Shown: piece after piece, positions 54,818 to 62,666 of the stretch
Layout of the letters: every line of letters starts with the position of its first letter
How positions within the stretch are numbered: the stretch's first letter is position 1
From: Defluviicoccus sp.
GTDB lineage: Bacteria > Pseudomonadota > Alphaproteobacteria > Rhodospirillales > Defluviicoccaceae
Length of the DNA stretch: 62,666 nucleotides
NCBI GenBank assembly: GCA_029624735.1
Contig: JARSSM010000028.1
Location: forward strand, 1-62,666
Reading direction: 5' to 3'
Position numbers and translations under genes: made by a program
Notes under the pieces: model-generated
Told to the model about the DNA's origin: nothing
Databases searched by the model: none
What the model saw: the letters and a program-made list of their open reading frames with translations, nothing else

Positions 54818-56937
54818 TGGGCGACACGTTCTACGTCTTCAAAGGAAAGAAAGACCCCGGTACCCAGGTCGTCATCGCGCTTGCGGCTGCCGCCGGGTTC
54901 GTCCTTCTTCTCTTCGTCGGCGTACCGCTCCTCATCGTCGGCGGCGCGATCGCAGCCGGCGTGGTCTTCGGCTTCGTTGCGCTCTTCCGCAACCGGGCGC
55001 CGCTCGATATCACCCAACAGGACGCCGAGGGCGACGCGCTCTATGAGCGCGTCAGCCGCCGCTTCGCCGAATGGGACACCGAAGGGCCGGGGCGCATCTT
55101 CCAGGCCGTCTCCGACCGCATCGTCATCCCCGTTGAGACACCGATGGCAGGGATCGTCGCGGCCCTGGTGGTCGAGGAGGACTACCTGTTCCGCTTCGAG
55201 AAGCCGGACTGGAAATCCCTGCCGTTGGCCGATGCGGTCTACGTGCGCAACACGTTGCGCGAGCAGGAAAAATTCCTGGCCAACCACGAGCAGCACGAAG
55301 AACAACTGGTCGAAGCCCTGGTGGAGCTGCTTCGGCCGTGTGTCGCGCCGTGGGAGCCGACATGGGACGACCTGTTCACCGCTCCCTATTACGCGCTGTT
55401 GCCCAATCCCCGCGAGACTCTCATCCACATTTTCGAGACCGTTGCCCACTACGAGCGGATCGGCTTGTTCCGCACCGTCGCCGATACGATCGCCCGCAAC
55501 ACCTTGGCCTACTCGGGCATCGACCCCGACGTGGAAGCCAGCCGACAGCCGATCCCGTTTGCGCGCAGCGGGCTCTCGGTGCAAGCCGGCATCGAGACCT
55601 ACCTCAGGGACACGCCCTTCTACAACGCGTTGATGACGCCGACGACGATCGGCATCAGCCGCGAGACCTTCTTCGGTCACATGCACGTGATCGGCGGCAC
55701 CGGGGCAGGGAAGACCCAGTTCCTCTCCTCACTCATCCTGCATCACATCCAGAGCTATCAGACCGGCGTGGTGGTGGTGGACAGCCAGGGCGATCTCATC
55801 AACAAGCTGTCCCGTCTGTCCTACGAGCCATGGCGCCGACTGCTGGTCTCCCCGCGCGAGCTGCAGGCGCTCTCGATCAACGTCTTCGACTTAAAGCGGC
55901 TGTCGTCTTACGACGAGGCCGCACGCGAGCAGGTGGTGGCGGGTGCGATCGAGACGCTTGACTACCTGTTCTCCGGCATCGTCGGCGCCGATCTCACCGC
56001 CAAGCAGAGCGTGTTCTTCCGCTTCATCTCGCGGCTCTTGATCACCCTGCCGCAGAGCATGGGCCGCAATGCGACGCTCTTGGACATGCTGGCGCTGTTG
56101 GACGACATCACTCCTTATCTCCCCGCGGTTGCCGCCCTGCCGCCGATCCAGCGGAACTTCTTCGAGCGCGACTTCCAGTCCAAGACCTTCCAGCAGACCA
56201 AGGAGCAGGTGCGCTATCGTCTCAACGCCGTCTTCGAGAACCCGACCCTGCAGCGGCTGTTCACCGCCGAGCAGACCAAGCTCGACCTCTTAAGCGAACT
56301 CAACCGCGGCTCGGTAATCCTCATCGACACCGCCAAGGACTACCTCAAGGGCGCCTCGCCGCACTTCGGCCGCATCCTCATCGCCCTCGTCCTGCAAGCG
56401 GTGCTGGAGCGGGCCTCGCAGCCCGAAGACGAGCGCACACCGGCCTTTCTCGTCATCGACGAGGCGGCCGAGTACTTCGATCAGAACATCGACGACCTGT
56501 TGACCCAGGTGCGCAAGTACAAATTGGGCTGCGTCTTCGCGCACCAGTACCTGGATCAGTGCAGCTCGGGGCTACGGGCCTCGCTGGCGGCGAACACCGC
56601 GATCAAGATGGCGTCCGGGGTTTCGATGGCGGACGCCCGTGCGCTCGCGCCCGATCTGCGCACCAGCGCTGACTTCATCCTCGCCCAGCCGAAGCTGCGC
56701 TTTGCCACCTACATCCGTGGCGTCACTTCCGAAGCCGTCTCCATCCCCGTCGATGCCGGGCGCCTGGACCGGCAGGAGATGATGAGCGAGGCGGCGTATG
56801 CCGCCTTCCTCAAAGACAACCGCGCGCGGGTGACGCATACGCCACCGGCAGCGCTGCCGCCGCCGGCGTCGGTCCCCACCGCTGCCATCCTGCCCAGCCA
56901 AGACACGATCGACACCACGCCGGCCAAAAAGTGGTGA
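54817..56937 (+). CDS. Membrane-anchored HerA/TraD-type ATPase
   Basis: 706 residues. Two N-terminal TM segments (about 19-40 and 42-58) precede a 200-residue alpha-rich region. The ATPase follows: Walker A GHMHVIGGTGAGKTQFLSSL, GVVVVDSQGDLINKL, a 150-residue middle part, RGSVILIDTAKDYLKGASPHFGRILIALVLQAVLERA, Walker B FLVIDEAAEYFDQNIDDLLTQVRKYKLGCVFAHQYLDQCSSGLRASLAANT. The HQYLDQ segment is shared with the soluble ATPase at 53095, indicating paralogy. Pro-rich C-terminal tail. Likely docks DNA to the membrane. Confidence 0.88.
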   Translation: MGDTFYVFKGKKDPGTQVVIALAAAAGFVLLLFVGVPLLIVGGAIAAGVVFGFVALFRNRAPLDITQQDAEGDALYERVSRRFAEWDTEGPGRIFQAVSDRIVIPVETPMAGIVAALVVEEDYLFRFEKPDWKSLPLADAVYVRNTLREQEKFLANHEQHEEQLVEALVELLRPCVAPWEPTWDDLFTAPYYALLPNPRETLIHIFETVAHYERIGLFRTVADTIARNTLAYSGIDPDVEASRQPIPFARSGLSVQAGIETYLRDTPFYNALMTPTTIGISRETFFGHMHVIGGTGAGKTQFLSSLILHHIQSYQTGVVVVDSQGDLINKLSRLSYEPWRRLLVSPRELQALSINVFDLKRLSSYDEAAREQVVAGAIETLDYLFSGIVGADLTAKQSVFFRFISRLLITLPQSMGRNATLLDMLALLDDITPYLPAVAALPPIQRNFFERDFQSKTFQQTKEQVRYRLNAVFENPTLQRLFTAEQTKLDLLSELNRGSVILIDTAKDYLKGASPHFGRILIALVLQAVLERASQPEDERTPAFLVIDEAAEYFDQNIDDLLTQVRKYKLGCVFAHQYLDQCSSGLRASLAANTAIKMASGVSMADARALAPDLRTSADFILAQPKLRFATYIRGVTSEAVSIPVDAGRLDRQEMMSEAAYAAFLKDNRARVTHTPPAALPPPASVPTAAILPSQDTIDTTPAKKW

Positions 56938-56952
56938 CGGTAACAAAACGTG

Positions 56953-56958
56953 ATATGA
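56953..56958 (+). promoter_or_regulatory. Possible -10 box before the methyltransferase
   Basis: TATGAT in the context GTGATATGATGCC, 16 bp after the ATPase stop codon. No clear -35. It would give a short structured leader containing the two hairpins listed next. Confidence 0.35.
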
Positions 56959-56967
56959 TGCCATAGG

Positions 56968-57002
56968 TGTTCAGCGGTTCTATTGGAGAATATCGCTGAA
57001 CA
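56968..57002 (+). promoter_or_regulatory. 9-bp perfect inverted repeat in leader
   Basis: TGTTCAGCG (56968-56976) and CGCTGAACA (56994-57002) with a 17-nt loop, 67-101 bp before the methyltransferase ATG. Possible operator for the methyltransferase itself or an mRNA hairpin. Confidence 0.6.
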
Positions 57003-57042
57003 TGGTGCACGTTTACTTCCAGGAGATTTTGGTAAAAGTAGG

Positions 57043-57065
57043 TGTCCTCTTCATTTTGGAGGACA
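57043..57065 (+). promoter_or_regulatory. Hairpin hiding the methyltransferase ribosome-binding site
   Basis: TGTCCTC (57043-57049) pairs perfectly with GAGGACA (57059-57065) across a 9-nt loop. The 3' arm contains the GGAGG Shine-Dalgarno sequence of the ATG at 57069, so the folded form should block initiation. Confidence 0.65.
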
Positions 57066-57068
57066 TCG

Positions 57069-57677
57069 ATGCAGACCATTATCCACGGCGACTGTCTTAA
57101 GTACCTTCGCACCCTGCCTGATCAGTCGGTCTCGCTGATCCTGACCGATCCACCCTACGGCCTCGGCATCGCCAAGAAAGGGCAGATCGGCAGCGGCAAG
57201 CGGTTCACGCCCAAACGCTGGGACGTACTGCCGCCAAGGGAAGTCTTCGCCGAGATGCGGCGGGTGAGCCGGCACCAGGTGATCTGGGGCGGCAACTACT
57301 TCACCCACTACCTGCCGCCGTCCCGCTGTTGGCTGGTCTGGTACAAGAAGGACGGGCTGCCGAAGAACAGCTTCGCCGACTGCGAGCTCGCCTGGACGTC
57401 CTTTAACCGCAACGCCGCCGTCTTCAACTGCCGCTGGAGCGGCTTCGTCAAGGACAGTCGCGAGCCACGGGTGGCACACCCGACGCAGAAGGCGCTCGAA
57501 GTAATGAAGTGGTGCGTCGCCGAGTTCTCGCAGCCGGAGGATAGCATCCTCGATCCCTTCCTCGGCAGCGGCACGACGGCGGTCGCCGCCAAGCTGCTGT
57601 TGCGCCGCTTTACTGGCATCGAGATCGATCGTGAATACGTCGCCATCGCGCATAAGCGCCTGGCCGAAGCCGCATGA
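57069..57677 (+). CDS. DNA adenine/cytosine-N4 methyltransferase
   Basis: 202 residues from the ATG at 57069. Catalytic motif IV DPPY at 27-30 comes before the SAM motif DPFLGSGTT (162-170), the beta-class order. RVAHPTQKALEVMKWCV precedes motif I as usual. It methylates an amino group of A or C in a short site; specificity is unknown. No restriction nuclease is adjacent, so it looks like an orphan enzyme, perhaps for anti-restriction or replication timing of the element. ATGA overlap with the next gene. Confidence 0.93.
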   Translation: MQTIIHGDCLKYLRTLPDQSVSLILTDPPYGLGIAKKGQIGSGKRFTPKRWDVLPPREVFAEMRRVSRHQVIWGGNYFTHYLPPSRCWLVWYKKDGLPKNSFADCELAWTSFNRNAAVFNCRWSGFVKDSREPRVAHPTQKALEVMKWCVAEFSQPEDSILDPFLGSGTTAVAAKLLLRRFTGIEIDREYVAIAHKRLAEAA

Positions 57678-58591
57678 AAACCCACGACACTATTGGCAGA
57701 CGCTCGCGCCTCCTCCGCCAACCGGTGGGGAAGCGGGTGCGCCCCACCGGCCGCGATCTCGCCTGGTTCGAAGAGCTGCACCGGCATGGGCCACTGTCTT
57801 CGACCTACCTGCGGGCGTTCTCGCCCGGCAACGATCGTGCCGACCTGCGCCGGCTCACCGACCTCTACCATGAGGCCGACACGCCGCACCGCGGCGCGTA
57901 TCTGGAACGGCCGCCGCAACAGACGCGCACGCTTGATCCGCGCGCCAACGACCTGGTCTACGAGCTGACGCCGGCCTCGGAGCGACTGCTCCAAGAACAC
58001 GGCCTGTGGAGCGATCAGGCACCGGCGCCCAACGGCGCCTGGCTGCACCGCTACATGACCGCCAGTATCACCGCCTCGATTGCACTGACGGCGAAGCGGG
58101 AGGGGGTGGGCTTTATCGGCCAGGCGGAGATCCTGGGCCGCGCCGGTGTCGCCAACCGCTTCGCAATCCCCGATCTGCCCGATCTCATCCCCGATGCGCT
58201 GTTCGGCCTCGATTTCGGCGGCAACTACCTGTTCTTCGCCGTCGAAGCTGACCGCGCCACCGAGCAGGCGGGCGATCTCAAGGCCCATCGCAAGACCTAC
58301 GAGCGCACCATCCGCCAATACCGGGAGTTCGTCGGCCGCGGCCTCTATCGCCAGGCCTTACGCCTTACCGCCGGCATGCTGGTGCTCAACGTCACCACCG
58401 CCCCGGGTCGGATGCGCAACCTCCTGGAGCTCACCGCCGACATTGCCGAGAAGGGCTACAACAACTTCATGCTATTCCAGTGCGTGAGTGCGTTTGCCAC
58501 CATCTTCCGGCCACCGAAGGTGCTGGAGCAGCTCTACCGCGGTCCCTGGGCGAGGGCGGGCATGGCGCCGTTTTGTATTAGCAAGATATGA
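57674..58591 (+). CDS. Replication-relaxation family protein
   Basis: 305 residues. The N-terminal winged-helix part is FEELHRHGPLSSTYLRAFSPGNDRADLRRLTDLYHEADTPHRGAYLERPPQQ. The second half has RYMTASITASIALTAKREGV, IPDLIPDALFGLDFGGNYLFFAVEADRATE and KTYERTIRQYREFVGRGLYRQALRLTAGMLVLNVTT. This matches the replication-relaxation (PF13814-like) layout, found on plasmids and conjugative elements; the E-x-D and Q/K pattern is nuclease-fold-like. Coupled to the methyltransferase gene. Confidence 0.75.
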   Translation: MKTHDTIGRRSRLLRQPVGKRVRPTGRDLAWFEELHRHGPLSSTYLRAFSPGNDRADLRRLTDLYHEADTPHRGAYLERPPQQTRTLDPRANDLVYELTPASERLLQEHGLWSDQAPAPNGAWLHRYMTASITASIALTAKREGVGFIGQAEILGRAGVANRFAIPDLPDLIPDALFGLDFGGNYLFFAVEADRATEQAGDLKAHRKTYERTIRQYREFVGRGLYRQALRLTAGMLVLNVTTAPGRMRNLLELTADIAEKGYNNFMLFQCVSAFATIFRPPKVLEQLYRGPWARAGMAPFCISKI

Positions 58592-58628
58592 TATACTAGC
58601 GGGGAAGCCATCAGAGAGGAGTCCCCTC

Positions 58629-59207
58629 ATGTTCCTTGACTTTCAGCAGATCAAACAAGACGTCGCCATCGAGGATAGTGCCACGATGCTTGGCCTCGTC
58701 CTCAAGCGTCATGGCGAGCAGTTGCGCGGCAAGTGCCCGGCTTGCGAGAGTTCCGAGCGCGCCTTGGTGATCACGCCGTCGAAGGGTGCGTTCTACTGCC
58801 ACGAGGCGAAGAAGGGCGGCGACCTGATCGCCCTCGTCTCGCACATCAAGAACCTCGGCATGCGCGAAGCGGCGGGCGCGATCGCCCACCACTTCAAGCT
58901 CGTTCCCGCGAGCGGCCCGGCCGCAAGCAAGGGGGGCAAGGAGAAGGAGACCCCCGCACCCGTGCAAGGGTTCCAGCCCCTCGGTTATCTCCAGCATGCG
59001 CACGAAGCCGTGCAGGCCCTGGGCCTCGCTGCCGAAGCGGCACAATCCTTAGGCGTCGGCTACGCGCCCAAGGGCCTGATGCGGGGCCGGGTGGTGTTCC
59101 CGCTCTACCGGGCAGGCACACTGGTCGGCTACGTCGGCTACGGTGACGACGGCCTCAAGCTGCCAAGAAACCTCACCGCCGAGGCGGCAGGGGAGAACGT
59201 CGCCTAA
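58629..59207 (+). CDS. CHC2 zinc-finger, truncated primase-like protein
   Basis: 192 residues from the ATG at 58629 (GAGAGGAG upstream). N-terminal DnaG-type zinc domain: LRGKCPACESSERALVITPSKGAFYCHEAKKGGDLIALVSHI with Cys36, Cys39 and Cys57; the fourth canonical ligand position is Ala60, so zinc binding may be altered (His58 could substitute). The end GRVVFPLYRAGTLVGYVGYGDDGLKLPRNL resembles the start of the primase RNA-polymerase domain, but the TOPRIM catalytic part is absent. It could be a DNA-binding accessory. A terminator follows. Confidence 0.82.
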   Translation: MFLDFQQIKQDVAIEDSATMLGLVLKRHGEQLRGKCPACESSERALVITPSKGAFYCHEAKKGGDLIALVSHIKNLGMREAAGAIAHHFKLVPASGPAASKGGKEKETPAPVQGFQPLGYLQHAHEAVQALGLAAEAAQSLGVGYAPKGLMRGRVVFPLYRAGTLVGYVGYGDDGLKLPRNLTAEAAGENVA

Positions 59208-59312
59208 CAAAAACAGTAATAGTCATGGACGCGGTAACCACGTTCCATGCCGGATGTACCGCAAATATAAGGCCGGCACGGCACTTAGGAGACGCCCGTT
59301 TGACCTGTCCAC

Positions 59313-59340
59313 ATGCCCGCATTCGCGGGCATTTTCTTTC
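59313..59340 (+). terminator. Intrinsic terminator
   Basis: ATGCCCGC, ATTC, GCGGGCAT, then TTTCTTTC. It lies about 105 bp after the primase-like gene and before the DUF932 gene. Confidence 0.85.
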
Positions 59341-59386
59341 TATGCTATCCTGAAGCCGATCCCCCCTGTTCTTTGGAGAGAAACCG

Positions 59387-60109
59387 ATGGCTCTGATGCT
59401 TCATTGCGGAGCGCAGGAGGTCGCGTTCGACCAACTGCGCCAGCTCGACACGCCGCTGCCGACGCCGTCCCACGTTCCCATCCCGCACTTCCGCCTGGTG
59501 GACATGCTGCGCCATTCGCTGTCCTACTACGGTCATGAGGTGGTGGACGAGCACCACGGGGTGAGCGAGGACGGCATGCGCTACTTTGGCGTGCTGTCGC
59601 TGAAAAGCGCCTACGGCGGCTACGAAGACACCGTCGCCCTGCGCAACAGCCACGACAAAACCTTCCCCGTCGGCATTGGCTTCGGCGGCCGAGTGTTCTG
59701 CTGCGACAATCTGTCCTTCTTCGCCGATCACGTCATCCGGCGCAAACACACGGCGAACGCCAAGCGCGACCTGCCCGGCCTGGTGCAGGACGTGGTCGAG
59801 CCGCTTGCCGACCAGCGGGCCAGCCAGCAGAGAACCTTCGAGCGCTATCACGCCGCCGAACTCTCGAACCCGATGGCTGACCACGCCATCTTGGAGATGT
59901 ACCGCGCCGGCATCATCACCGTGCAACGCATCGCCGAGGTGGTCCACGAATGGGAAAGCCCCAGCTTCGACGAGCTCAAGGACCGGCGCACCGCCTGGCG
60001 GCTGTTCAACGCCGCAACCTATGTGCTGACGGGGAAGGTGGTCGCCAACCCCGCCGCCACCAAGCAGCTCCACACCATCATCGACGGCGCTTGCGCTTCC
60101 GTCCATTGA
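59387..60109 (+). CDS. DUF932 domain protein
   Basis: 240 residues from the ATG at 59387 (TTGGAGAG upstream). The family region covers FRLVDMLRHSLSYYGHEVVDEHHGVSEDGMRYFGVLSLKSAYGGYEDTVALRNSHDKTFPVGIGFGGRVFCCDNLSFFADHVIRRKHT. DUF932 proteins are common on phages and plasmids; the function is unsettled. Own transcription unit between two terminators. Confidence 0.85.
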   Translation: MALMLHCGAQEVAFDQLRQLDTPLPTPSHVPIPHFRLVDMLRHSLSYYGHEVVDEHHGVSEDGMRYFGVLSLKSAYGGYEDTVALRNSHDKTFPVGIGFGGRVFCCDNLSFFADHVIRRKHTANAKRDLPGLVQDVVEPLADQRASQQRTFERYHAAELSNPMADHAILEMYRAGIITVQRIAEVVHEWESPSFDELKDRRTAWRLFNAATYVLTGKVVANPAATKQLHTIIDGACASVH

Positions 60110-60124
60110 ATGGAACCCAACCTT

Positions 60125-60147
60125 GCCCCCTCGGGGGCTTTTTGTTT
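60125..60147 (+). terminator. Intrinsic terminator after the DUF932 gene
   Basis: GCCCC, CTCG, GGGGC followed by TTTTTGTTT, 16 bp after the stop codon. Confidence 0.85.
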
Positions 60148-60417
60148 ACGGTCACCCAGCCCAGGGTCCGTTCAGACAAAAGATGGTCGGGCTGGACACT
60201 GTCATACCGGTGGCTCCGATAACGAAGCCGCTCGCGACAAGGATCCACGCCTCGCCGATGTCGTCGGTTCTTCATGAACAACCATCGCAGGTTGCGGATA
60301 GCAGACGCTGGGTGCGTCAACTTCGGGGCGCGCAGCGGACGCGACCGCCAGAAATTAATCTTCCGGCCAATTCATACCCATGGTAGGCTACATGAATAGG
60401 CGCAAAGAGGGGGCGAT
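60148..60417. other. Non-coding spacer before the cargo ATPase
   Basis: 270 bp between the terminator and the P-loop ATPase. No gene or strong repeat seen; it probably holds the ATPase promoter. Composition drops from GC-rich to AT-rich at its end. Confidence 0.5.
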
Positions 60418-62313
60418 ATGCTAGACAATTTGTACTTCGGCAAGGACGACGCTGAAAGCGACATGGCGCGCGGTGGATTGCTCGCCGCGGGGTTCCTACA
60501 AACAAAAGCGTACGAATCTGCCCGAAGCGGCAAGAAGGTGCTCATCCTTGGGCGCAAAGGCTCGGGAAAAAGCGCAATATGCTTGATATTGGAGCGAGAG
60601 CTACGCAAGGAAGGACGTGTCTCTTTAGTCAATCCTGACGAGATTTCCGCTGACGAGGTGCGGCGCTTCGAGTTGGCAGGTATCCAAGAAGACCAAAGTA
60701 AACGTCTCATTTGGCGATATGTTTTCGCGGTGCAGATAGCGAAGTTTCTTCTTAGATATTCACAGGGCAGACTTGATGGCAATGAACGAGCGTCGCACGC
60801 TGTAGGTCAGGTTCGGCAGTTTTTGGTTGATAATAACGAGGTAGATGATCTATCGATTGTAGAAAAATTCTGGAGAGTTGTCGATAAGCTGCGAGGCAAG
60901 GTGGCGCTTCAAGCCTTTGGCGCATCTGCTAGCTTGGAGATGACGAATCAGCCTCAAGGAATACTTGCTGATCAGCAACTACAACGACTAGAACAAAAAC
61001 TCAATGACGCAGCCGTTGCTCTTAAGGTTACTGAAACCTCACGCCCATTTTATATTTTGGTAGATCAGATTGAGCGTCTCTGGTCTAATGATCGTAATTC
61101 TGACGCGATGGTTGTCGCTTTGCTGCAGGCAGCGAAAGAAGTTAGAAACATATTTCAATTTGTAATATGCACTGTATTTCTCCGCACAGACATTTACGAA
61201 GCCCTTAACTTTCCTGAGCGGGACAAATTTAGGGGAGACGAATTCCACATCACGTGGGACAGCGTCAAGCTGATTGACCTCGTGGAGGCGCGAGCGCGAG
61301 TATCTACAGGGCAGAAATATGAAAACGGCGATTTGTGGAAAAAAGTCTTTCCAGCAAAAATAGGGGATACAAAGTCGTCAACTTTTTTGGTCAGCAGGAC
61401 GCTTCAGAGGCCTCGTGATTTAATACAACTTTGTAATGCGTGTCGGGACTTGGCGTACTGTAACGGTGGTAGAGCAATTACTACTAGGGATGTGCATAAG
61501 GCAATTTCTCAATATTCTTCATGGAAACTCAGTGATTTGCAGCAAGAATGGAATGTAAATTATCCATTTTTGGCCGACGTTTTACTACTTTTGTCAAACA
61601 GCAGCTACATTGTAAAAAGAGAAAAGTTCGAGGAACGTCTTAATGCTATCAAGCATGATCTTGAGAAGCGGTATCCAATTCTTGAGGGTAAAATAAACTC
61701 TGATTTTTTGCTCGATATTTTGTTCTCGATATCAGCAATTGGAGTCGTGAGGCAGGGTTCGACATTGTATGGCTGCCATAGCAGGGCTGAGACGAGAATT
61801 GACGGTGTCGATCGTCAGTTTGTCATACATCCATGTTTTAGAAACGCGCTTCAGTCAACGTCGGCACTTGAGTTGGCACCATTTGAGGTTTCAGATGCGG
61901 CTGATCAAAATAGAATACGTAGGTTGTTTTACAGGGAGAAACTGAGGGATCCATATTTGTCTGTTGTACGCGGCAAACGCTCGACAAGGCTTAGATCGTA
62001 CCTGCTTGACACGATTCAAAGTGCACGGAGTGCTGTGTCCAAACAGAAAATGGCTGATGACATTTGTGACGAAATTAGGGTCAGTCTAGATAACATCCGA
62101 GATGAGTTTGAAGTTATAGAAGAAGCTGGCGACGAGATCATGACATTGGAAGCTTTGCTGCGCGCGGAGAAGCATATTTCTAAAATGCAATTGCGTCTCA
62201 TTGAGGGAGATTGGATATCGCAAAATTCGGAGCTTCTCTACAGATTGAGGGATCTTAGCGGAGAAATGGCAAAATTTATAGAGTCGGGCGCAATACGCGA
62301 ATACCGTGCGTAA
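60418..62313 (+). CDS. P-loop ATPase, Sll1717-like family
   Basis: 631 residues. The start LDNLYFGKDDAESDMARGGLLAAGFLQTKAYESARSGKKVLILGRKGSGKSAICLILERELRKEGRV has Walker A GRKGSGKS (45-52). Walker B is YILVDQIERLW, followed by VVALLQAAKEVRNIF and FVICTVFLRTDIYEAL. The second half is a winged-helix/AAA-lid region (TLQRPRDLIQLCNACRDLA) and a helical tail. The arrangement matches the Sll1717-type P-loop ATPases, a STAND/KAP-like group. Clearly AT-richer than the preceding genes, so likely separate cargo; a defence role is a possibility, not shown. Confidence 0.75.
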   Translation: MLDNLYFGKDDAESDMARGGLLAAGFLQTKAYESARSGKKVLILGRKGSGKSAICLILERELRKEGRVSLVNPDEISADEVRRFELAGIQEDQSKRLIWRYVFAVQIAKFLLRYSQGRLDGNERASHAVGQVRQFLVDNNEVDDLSIVEKFWRVVDKLRGKVALQAFGASASLEMTNQPQGILADQQLQRLEQKLNDAAVALKVTETSRPFYILVDQIERLWSNDRNSDAMVVALLQAAKEVRNIFQFVICTVFLRTDIYEALNFPERDKFRGDEFHITWDSVKLIDLVEARARVSTGQKYENGDLWKKVFPAKIGDTKSSTFLVSRTLQRPRDLIQLCNACRDLAYCNGGRAITTRDVHKAISQYSSWKLSDLQQEWNVNYPFLADVLLLLSNSSYIVKREKFEERLNAIKHDLEKRYPILEGKINSDFLLDILFSISAIGVVRQGSTLYGCHSRAETRIDGVDRQFVIHPCFRNALQSTSALELAPFEVSDAADQNRIRRLFYREKLRDPYLSVVRGKRSTRLRSYLLDTIQSARSAVSKQKMADDICDEIRVSLDNIRDEFEVIEEAGDEIMTLEALLRAEKHISKMQLRLIEGDWISQNSELLYRLRDLSGEMAKFIESGAIREYRA

Positions 62314-62666
62314 CAAGTCCTGGAAGTGTAGCCTTGGTGAATTGTGGGCTTTATTGTAAGGAGGCTGTTCGTAAATGCTACGATTACACGCAGATCGTGT
62401 GGCAGCCCTCTATGCGTCGCATGACGGAAGCGAAAACGGCCTTGACACAAAGCGACGCAGCGGGGATTAAGGCCTTTCGCCTCTCGAGTGGCTTTCTGCC
62501 TTGGATCATGTCCCTGCAGTCGCCTGCAGGATAAGATTATCTCCGCGTAGCGGTCAGAAGGGCCATTGAAAGTTGCCGACTCGCAGTGTCGCAAAGCAGA
62601 TATTGCACTAGCAGGCTGCTGAAATGGCGTCCGATTGATCGAGCGTTAGGTGTTTGTGCGGCGTCG
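62314..62666. other. Unassigned right-end region
   Basis: 353 bp to the window edge. No frame here is convincing. A plus-strand frame still open at the edge ends with TSRLLKWRPIDRALGVCAAS; I cannot assign it. GCAGGCTGCTGAAA near 62611 resembles some IS termini but there is not enough sequence to judge. Confidence 0.4.

Noticed and set aside
62238..62594. 118-codon minus-strand frame at the right end
   Set aside because: It overlaps the end of the P-loop ATPase gene in antisense and has no recognisable features.

Overview
The window is a high-GC bacterial chromosome segment, most likely from an alphaproteobacterium (Rhodospirillales-like by inference). The clearest support is a circularly permuted two-piece tmRNA gene, typical of Alphaproteobacteria, beside an alpha-type SspB. 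DUF2125, class I fumarase, HflKC-DegP and MreBCD-MrdA-RodA neighbourhoods fit. No rRNA or species-diagnostic marker is present.

Layout: 0-2 kb, TRAP transporter dctP-dctQ-dctM (minus strand, dctM cut by the window edge). 2.3-14 kb, hydroxyacyl-CoA dehydrogenase, a secreted YqgE/AlgH-like protein, a DUF2125 protein, a small lipoprotein, two outer-membrane proteins, a glyoxalase-like protein, an AcrAB-type RND pump, an EF-hand protein and a peptidoglycan-binding lipoprotein. 14-20.8 kb, fumarase, sspB, ssrA, thyX, a chemoreceptor and mrp. 21-27 kb, hflK-hflC-degP-DUF1015-miaA. 27-32.6 kb, branched-chain amino-acid genes ilvB-ilvH-ilvC-leuA, with a leucine-rich leader peptide before leuA. 32.7-38.4 kb, cell-shape cluster mreB-mreC-mreD-mrdA-rodA. 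38.5 kb, tRNA-Lys(CTT).

Downstream of the tRNA the content becomes accessory. First comes an IS3-like transposase scrap, then a surface-polysaccharide locus (38.9-48.1 kb: gmd, fcl, glycosyltransferase, Wzy-like polymerase, a fused Alg13/Alg14-type glycosyltransferase, an unknown protein, an FkbM methyltransferase, a Wzx-like flippase). Its middle (about 42.4-45.9 kb) is visibly AT-richer. From 48.2 kb to the end is a mobile element of unusual make-up. It opens with a gene split by a complete IS66-family element that has a perfect 8-bp target duplication and whose host reading frame can be rejoined. Then follow an HTH replication-initiator-like gene with iteron-like repeats and an AT-rich tract, an AlpA-like regulator, two related HerA/TraD-type ATPases (one soluble, one membrane-anchored) flanking a small protein, a DNA methyltransferase, a replication-relaxation-like protein, a truncated CHC2 primase-like protein, a DUF932 protein, and an AT-rich P-loop ATPase that looks like later-acquired cargo.

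The most novel-looking content is the 51.6-60.1 kb module: paired DNA-translocase-like ATPases with replication and methylation functions, but no relaxase, integrase or type IV secretion channel visible in the window. Other points of note are the Alg13-Alg14 fusion in reversed order, the ssrA-sspB adjacency, the leuA leader, several perfect inverted repeats, and a hairpin that would hide the methyltransferase ribosome-binding site.
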